This document shows positions 5,848 through 9,357 of a DNA stretch of 9,357 nt, one piece after another. The stretch covers positions 1 to 9,357 of the forward strand of contig MHDY01000259.1 of the NCBI GenBank assembly GCA_001803705.1, written 5' to 3'. Positions within the stretch are counted from its first letter, which is position 1. Every line of letters starts with the position of its first letter. The position numbers and the translations under genes are program-made. The DNA comes from Nitrospirae bacterium GWC2_56_14. Lineage in GTDB: Bacteria > Nitrospirota > UBA9217. The notes under the pieces were generated by a model. The model did no database searches. It had not been told where the DNA came from and worked only from the letters and a program-made list of their open reading frames with translations.

Positions 5848-5882
5848 ATAAGTACAAAAGGATCAGGAGGACATGGGCACCG

Positions 5883-6530
5883 ATGAACAACGAGGTACAG
5901 GCCGCGCCTGGAACACCACCGGCGGCGGTATTGTTTGATTTCGGCGGGGTTCTGGCAGACGAGGGTTTTTATCAGGGGCTGCTGGCCATCGGACGCGGAC
6001 AGGGCCTGGACCCGGAGCTTTTTTTCAGGACCGCTGACAGGCTCATTTACGAGACCGGCTACCTGGTAGGCCAGGCGAGCGAAGAGGCCTATTGGCAGGC
6101 ACTGCGGAAACAAACCGGCATCCGAGGTTCGGACAGCGAGTTCCGCTCCGAGATCCTGACGAGGTTCGTCATGCGGCCGGCGATGCTCAGACATGTTGAT
6201 CGACTGCGGGCAGAGGGAGCGATCGTTGCCATTCTGAGCGACCAGACCAACTGGCTCGACGAGCTGGGCAGAGCAAACGGCTTTTTCCGGCACTTTGATG
6301 CGGTCTATAATTCGTTTTGGCTCCACCGAAGCAAGCGGGATCCGGCTGTGTTTCCCGAGATCTGCGCCGCGGTGGCCACCGCACCCGGCAGGACGCTGTT
6401 TATTGACGACAATGCAGGACATATCCGCCGCGCAGCAGAGCAGGGCCTCAGAACGATCCTGTTCACAACCGTAGAGGCATTTGAAGCGGAACTGCCGGTC
6501 TTTTTTCCCGCGCATAAGCGCCGGGAATGA
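5883..6530 (+). CDS. HAD-superfamily hydrolase, subfamily IA-like
   Basis: 215 aa. Motif I is LFDFGGVLAD with nucleophile Asp19, motif II ILSDQTN with Ser119, motif III Lys151 in HRSKRDP, and motif IV FIDDNAGH with Asp175/Asp176. An alpha-helical cap of subfamily IA type sits between motifs I and II (about 27-95). These enzymes form an aspartyl-phosphate intermediate and usually remove phosphate from small metabolites. The second motif-I residue is Gly21 instead of the general-acid Asp, a DxG pattern shared with YihX-like members. The substrate is unknown. AGGAGG at 5865-5870 is 12 nt from the ATG, longer than ideal; a nearer ATG at 5873 is out of frame. It heads a plus-strand series, with a 58-nt gap to the DUF1499 gene. 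Confidence 0.88.
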   Translation: MNNEVQAAPGTPPAAVLFDFGGVLADEGFYQGLLAIGRGQGLDPELFFRTADRLIYETGYLVGQASEEAYWQALRKQTGIRGSDSEFRSEILTRFVMRPAMLRHVDRLRAEGAIVAILSDQTNWLDELGRANGFFRHFDAVYNSFWLHRSKRDPAVFPEICAAVATAPGRTLFIDDNAGHIRRAAEQGLRTILFTTVEAFEAELPVFFPAHKRRE

Positions 6531-6588
6531 CCGGACCGATGAAGCATTCTGATGTTACGGCATGCCATCTCATGCCAGGGAGACCCCT

Positions 6589-7044
6589 ATGGAAAATGCA
6601 AAATTATCAGCCATGATGCTATGCGCAGCCGGTCTGGTCATCGCTTCCTGCTCGGGAACCCGTCCCGTAAACCTCGGCGTAACGAACGGCCTGCTTGCGC
6701 CCTGCCCTTCCACGCCGAACTGCGTATCAAGCCAGAGCAAGGACCCCGGACATGCCGTTGCGGCCCTGGTCTACACCTCCTCACCTGCCGAAGCCATGGC
6801 AAAACTGAAAAGGATCGTGCAAAGCATGCCCCGCACCAAGATCGTGAACGACACGCCGGCCTATCTTCATGCCGAATTCACCAGTGCGATCATGCGCTTT
6901 GTCGACGATGTCGAGTTTTCCCTGGACGAGCCTGCAACTTCGATCAATGTGCGATCAGCCTCCCGCCTGGGAAAATCGGACCTCGGCGTGAACCGGAAGC
7001 GCGTGGAAGAGATCAGGACGAAGTGGATGACCGCGGGACAGTAG
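6589..7044 (+). CDS. DUF1499-family lipoprotein
   Basis: 151 aa from ATG at 6589, with GGGAG 6 nt upstream; an in-frame ATG at 6562 has no such site. Residues 1-21 are a lipoprotein signal with lipobox IASC (Cys21). The mature part shows the DUF1499 hallmarks: LAPCPSTPNCVSSQ (36-49), AYLHAEFTS (91-99), RFVDDVEF (103-110) and VRSASRLGKSDLGVNRKRVE (121-140). It is a full-length single-domain protein whose family function is unknown. As a lipoprotein it should sit in the envelope. It ends 9 nt before the ATG of the glycosyltransferase gene and is almost certainly cotranscribed with it. Cys39 and Cys45 of the conserved segment could form a disulfide in the periplasm; that is an inference. Confidence 0.9.
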   Translation: MENAKLSAMMLCAAGLVIASCSGTRPVNLGVTNGLLAPCPSTPNCVSSQSKDPGHAVAALVYTSSPAEAMAKLKRIVQSMPRTKIVNDTPAYLHAEFTSAIMRFVDDVEFSLDEPATSINVRSASRLGKSDLGVNRKRVEEIRTKWMTAGQ

Positions 7045-7053
7045 GTGAGCGCG

Positions 7054-7755
7054 ATGGCGAGTGACAGAGCGTTCATTTCAGTCATCCTGCCTGTGTTGCA
7101 TGAAGCGGGAACCATTAACACCGTGATCGCCCATCTGCGCGGCCTGCTGCAAAACAGCCCCGTGGAGATCATCGTCGTAGATGGGGACCCTGCAGGCGGG
7201 ACCCTGCGGGCCATCCAGGATGAAGGTGTTGTACGAATGTTTGCTGAACCGGGACGGGCGCGCCAGATGAACTACGGCGCTTCACAGGCTCACGGAGAGG
7301 TCCTCCTTTTCCTCCACGCCGACACCCTGCTGCCGCAGCAGGCACTTACGCGGATAGAGGCAGCCCTGGGAGACACCCGCATTGCTGCAGGGGCCTTTGA
7401 CCTGGGGTTCGACACGAAGAGAAGCATATTCAGGCTCACGGAAAAATATGCCGCCCTTCGCACCCGGCTTACGAGGATCCCTTTCGGCGATCAGGCGATC
7501 TTTGTACGCAAAGCTTACTTTAATGAGATCGGCGGTTACGCGGAGATCCCTTTGATGGAGGATGTTGAGTTGATGGGCCGCATCAAAAAGCAAGGCGGCC
7601 GGATCTGTATCATCCCTCTGCAGGTCCTGACCTCTCCGCGCCGCTACGAACAAGAGGGGCTCCTGTACTGCACGTTCAGGAACTGGGCGCTTCAGCTGTG
7701 CTACCTCGCAGGGGTATCGCCTGCGAAACTGGTAAAATGGTACCGACAATCATGA
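7054..7755 (+). CDS. Family 2 glycosyltransferase, TIGR04283 type
   Basis: 233 aa, a soluble GT-A fold enzyme. ISVILPVLHEAGTI (8-21) is the nucleotide-sugar-binding start, EIIVVDGDPAGGT (38-50) the first acidic loop, GRARQMNYGA (67-76) and LLFLHADTLLP (84-94) the donor/metal segment, and GAFDLGFD (113-120), PFGDQAIF (143-150) and GGYAEIPLMEDVEL (160-173) complete the family pattern. This arrangement matches the group named rSAM/selenodomain-associated transferase 2, now linked to arsenosugar biosynthesis. The acceptor here is unknown. ATG at 7054 is preferred because AGGTGA lies 5 nt upstream; GTG at 7045, directly after the previous stop codon, is an alternative. Its TGA overlaps the next gene's start as ATGA. 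The usual VVDGGSTDGT loop is altered to VVDGDPAGGT. Confidence 0.88.
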   Translation: MASDRAFISVILPVLHEAGTINTVIAHLRGLLQNSPVEIIVVDGDPAGGTLRAIQDEGVVRMFAEPGRARQMNYGASQAHGEVLLFLHADTLLPQQALTRIEAALGDTRIAAGAFDLGFDTKRSIFRLTEKYAALRTRLTRIPFGDQAIFVRKAYFNEIGGYAEIPLMEDVELMGRIKKQGGRICIIPLQVLTSPRRYEQEGLLYCTFRNWALQLCYLAGVSPAKLVKWYRQS

Positions 7756-8480
7756 TCGTATTTTTTCAACACCTGCTGCTCATCATGCTGACGCTGTTTC
7801 CGGCAATCATGCCCTCTGCTGCCCTCGGCGCTGACGGCAGAGATACGCTCTTCCGCGAGGATTTCGAAAACCTTGACAATTGGAAACCGTTTTTCTTTCC
7901 TAAAATAAAAAAGCATTCCACATATACCATCGAAACGAACGATAAGGACCACATTCTCAAAGCAGAAAGCAGCGGTTCGGCCTCGGCCGTCGTGTACAAG
8001 AATTCCTTTAATATCTACGAGCATCCCCGCGTAACCTGGCGCTGGAAGATCGGCAACGTCTATACAAAAGGCGATGCCCGCACCAAAGAGGGAGACGACT
8101 ATCCGATCCGCGTCTACATCATGTTCGAGTACGAGCCTGAACATGCAGGCGCTTTTGAGAAGTTACAATACGGCGTGGCAAGATCGATCTATGGCGAATA
8201 CCCGCCCCATAGCAGTCTGAGCTATGTCTGGGCCAACAAAGACGATCCCGACAGGTTCCTAAAAAGCCCGTACACAGACCGGGCAATGATGGTGCTGCTT
8301 GAAAAGGGACGGCAGAAAGCCGGCACCTGGCAGGAGGTCGAGATCAATGTCCTTGAGGATTACCAGCAGGCCTTCGGAGAGAAGCCGCCTGCACGCGCAC
8401 GCATTGCGGTGATGAACGATTCTGACAATACGGGCGAGAGCGCGGTGTCGTATATGGACTATATTGAAGTATTCAAGTAA
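7752..8480 (+). CDS. Exported DUF3047-family protein
   Basis: 242 aa. Residues 1-26 are a signal peptide (hydrophobic 4-19, AALG then Ala-Asp), so the protein is periplasmic or otherwise exported. The mature part is one beta-rich domain with DUF3047 features: FREDFENLDNWKPFFFP (34-50), a WRWKI strand (96-100), DARTKEGDDYPIRVYIMFEY (108-127), LSYVWAN (156-162), SPYTDRAMMVLL (172-183) and AVMNDSDNTGESAVSYMDYI (219-238). The fold suggests a carbohydrate-binding or jelly-roll-like domain, an inference from the EDFE...W opening and the C-terminal strand; no enzymatic activity is established. The ATGA overlap with the glycosyltransferase stop indicates translational coupling and fixes the start at 7752, although an in-frame ATG at 7737 exists. 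No strong Shine-Dalgarno sequence is present. Confidence 0.88.
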   Translation: MIVFFQHLLLIMLTLFPAIMPSAALGADGRDTLFREDFENLDNWKPFFFPKIKKHSTYTIETNDKDHILKAESSGSASAVVYKNSFNIYEHPRVTWRWKIGNVYTKGDARTKEGDDYPIRVYIMFEYEPEHAGAFEKLQYGVARSIYGEYPPHSSLSYVWANKDDPDRFLKSPYTDRAMMVLLEKGRQKAGTWQEVEINVLEDYQQAFGEKPPARARIAVMNDSDNTGESAVSYMDYIEVFK

Positions 8481-8495
8481 AACTTTTCTGCAGTG

Positions 8496-8531
8496 CTCTC
8501 CCCTCCCTTCAATGGAGGAGACCAAGGAGAG
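8496..8531. repeat. Purine/pyrimidine inverted repeat, REP-like
   Basis: CTCTCC (8496-8501) pairs with GGAGAG (8526-8531), and CCTCC (8502-8506) with GGAGG (8514-8518). The two stems are separated on one side by 7 nt. No U-tract follows on either strand, so it is a poor terminator. Read on the minus strand it resembles the CCCTCTCC...GGAGAG intergenic repeats scattered through many proteobacterial genomes. Confidence 0.45.
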
Positions 8532-8567
8532 GGACTGCCTGTTGTTCCATCGGGCCGGGGATTGTCC

Positions 8568-8596
8568 TTGAACTGACCAGCTGTTTATGCAATACT
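8568..8596 (+). promoter_or_regulatory. Promoter candidate for the DUF2064-type gene
   Basis: TTGAAC (8568-8573), a 17-bp spacer and AATACT (8591-8596); each hexamer matches four of six consensus positions. Transcription from about 8603 would leave a 20-nt leader before the ATG at 8623. The gene may therefore be expressed separately from the operon upstream. Confidence 0.4.
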
Positions 8597-8622
8597 GAAA
8601 AGAAACCCGCACCATATCAACC

Positions 8623-9300
8623 ATGCACGACAAACCGGTCATTCTTCTGTTTATAAAGGCCCCGCTCAAGGGGCAGATAAAATCGCGCCTCGCGGCGGCC
8701 ATCGGCAATGATGCAGCGCTGGATCTGTACCAGCGTTTTGTCCTCGACACCATCGACACCGTGGAAGCGCTTACGCTCCCTTTGCGCATCTGCTTCTACC
8801 CGCCTCATGCGGAGGCAACGATCCGCGCCTGGCTTGGCAACAAACTGGACTGCATGCCTCAACAGGGAGATGACCTGGGCGAACGCATGGAAAACGCATT
8901 CAAGCAGGTCTTTCAAGAAGGTCATGACCGGGCAGTGCTGATCGGAAGCGATATCCCGGCGCTCAACACGCTGATCATTGATGAAGCGTTCACCTCCTTG
9001 AACGTGCACGACGCGGTCCTCGGACCTGCAGCCGATGGCGGATACTATCTGATAGGGTTTACGGCAAAGACCTTTCAGCCGGACCTGTTCCGCCATATCG
9101 CCTGGAGCACGAATACGGTTTTTGACGAGACCCTCGCCAGGACCAAGGGAGCCGGCAGGCGGGTCCACCTGCTGCCAAAACTGCATGATGTCGATACGCA
9201 AGACGACCTTCGCCTATTTTTTAAAAGCCGTCGAAACGACCCTGGCAACTCCTCCAGGACCCTTGCCTATCTGAGAGAGCAGGAAGGAAGGTTTTTTTGA
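8623..9300 (+). CDS. TIGR04282/DUF2064-family transferase
   Basis: 225 aa, a GT-A-like fold related to MobA and CofC nucleotidyltransferases. The sequence shows FIKAPLKGQIKSRLA (10-24), which corresponds to the usual K-A-P-x-x-G-x-x-K-T-R-L loop, QGDDLGERM (81-89), IGSDIPAL (107-114) with the metal-binding acidic residue, GPAADGGYYLIG (134-145), WST (161-163) and LHDVDT (187-192). Members are called rSAM/selenodomain-associated transferase 1 or arsenosugar biosynthesis glycosyltransferase, and often occur with a TIGR04283 enzyme, as here. Activation of a sugar or alcohol phosphate with a nucleotide is the likeliest chemistry, by family resemblance only. ATG at 8623 has no clear Shine-Dalgarno sequence. 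The next gene starts 2 nt after its stop, so the cluster continues to the right. Confidence 0.9.
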   Translation: MHDKPVILLFIKAPLKGQIKSRLAAAIGNDAALDLYQRFVLDTIDTVEALTLPLRICFYPPHAEATIRAWLGNKLDCMPQQGDDLGERMENAFKQVFQEGHDRAVLIGSDIPALNTLIIDEAFTSLNVHDAVLGPAADGGYYLIGFTAKTFQPDLFRHIAWSTNTVFDETLARTKGAGRRVHLLPKLHDVDTQDDLRLFFKSRRNDPGNSSRTLAYLREQEGRFF

Positions 9301-9302
9301 CC

Positions 9303-9357
9303 ATGAGCACGAAACCAGCCATCATAGCAGCAGCTGTTGTGACGATCTTCCTGCTGG
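9303..9357 (+). CDS. Start of an exported or membrane protein (cut by window edge)
   Basis: Only 18 codons are present. They read as a short basic start (Met-Ser-Thr-Lys) followed by a run of Ala, Ile, Val and Leu, typical of a signal peptide or first membrane helix. AGGAAGG lies 11-13 nt upstream, inside the end of the previous gene, and the 2-nt gap argues for one operon. The family cannot be told from this fragment. Confidence 0.6.
   Translation, partial: MSTKPAIIAAAVVTIFLL

Noticed and set aside
5841..6515. 224-codon minus-strand open frame
   Set aside because: It is antisense to the HAD hydrolase, whose four catalytic motifs are intact.
6559..6576. GGCATG...CATGCC hairpin before the DUF1499 gene as a terminator or attenuator
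   Set aside because: It is a 6-bp stem with no U-tract inside a likely operon. It is too weak to call, though it lies just before the ribosome site.

Overview
The window looks like chromosomal DNA from a GC-rich, Gram-negative, probably anaerobic bacterium of the Nitrospirota or Desulfobacterota (former deltaproteobacterial) type. The reasons are a sigma-54-class NtrC-type regulator with its kinase, an ApbE lipoprotein, several exported proteins of unknown function (DUF1499, DUF3047 and DUF4253 types), the two glycosyltransferases often named rSAM/selenodomain-associated, and AGGAGG-like ribosome binding sites. This placement is inferred from gene content only. I saw no rRNA, tRNA, CRISPR array, transposase or phage gene.

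Left part (1-4400, all minus strand). Read in transcription order from the right, it holds a membrane histidine kinase, its sigma-54-dependent response regulator 19 nt downstream, and a small CopZ-like metal-binding protein 47 nt further on that has its own extended -10 promoter candidate. Next comes a consensus sigma-70 promoter (TTGACA-18-TATAAT) that feeds a leader of about 110 nt able to fold into a long hairpin. The leader precedes a gene for a helical-repeat protein of unknown function, and then an ApbE-type flavin transferase lipoprotein that runs off the left edge.

Middle (4401-5882). A divergent intergenic region carries a palindrome and a strong promoter for a plus-strand gene encoding an exported protein made of nine Ala/Lys(Glu) pentapeptides. 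This gene ends at a clear intrinsic terminator. Facing it on the minus strand is an exported or membrane-anchored DUF4253-type protein. That gene has its own promoter candidate and a leader with several small hairpins.

Right part (5883-9357, all plus strand). A compact gene series encodes a HAD-family hydrolase, a DUF1499 lipoprotein, a TIGR04283-type glycosyltransferase, an exported DUF3047 protein that overlaps the glycosyltransferase by ATGA, then (after a 142-nt gap with an inverted repeat and a promoter candidate) a TIGR04282/DUF2064-type nucleotidyl- or glycosyl-transferase, and the first codons of another exported or membrane protein. The two transferases are elsewhere associated with radical-SAM arsenosugar or selenium-linked clusters. 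No radical SAM gene is visible here, so the pathway cannot be closed from this window.

The most interesting non-coding signals are the structured leader at 1524-1613, the possible leaderless start of the kinase at 4400, and the hairpin-rich leader of the DUF4253 gene. The most interesting proteins are the exported Ala/Lys repeat protein and the exported DUF4253 protein.
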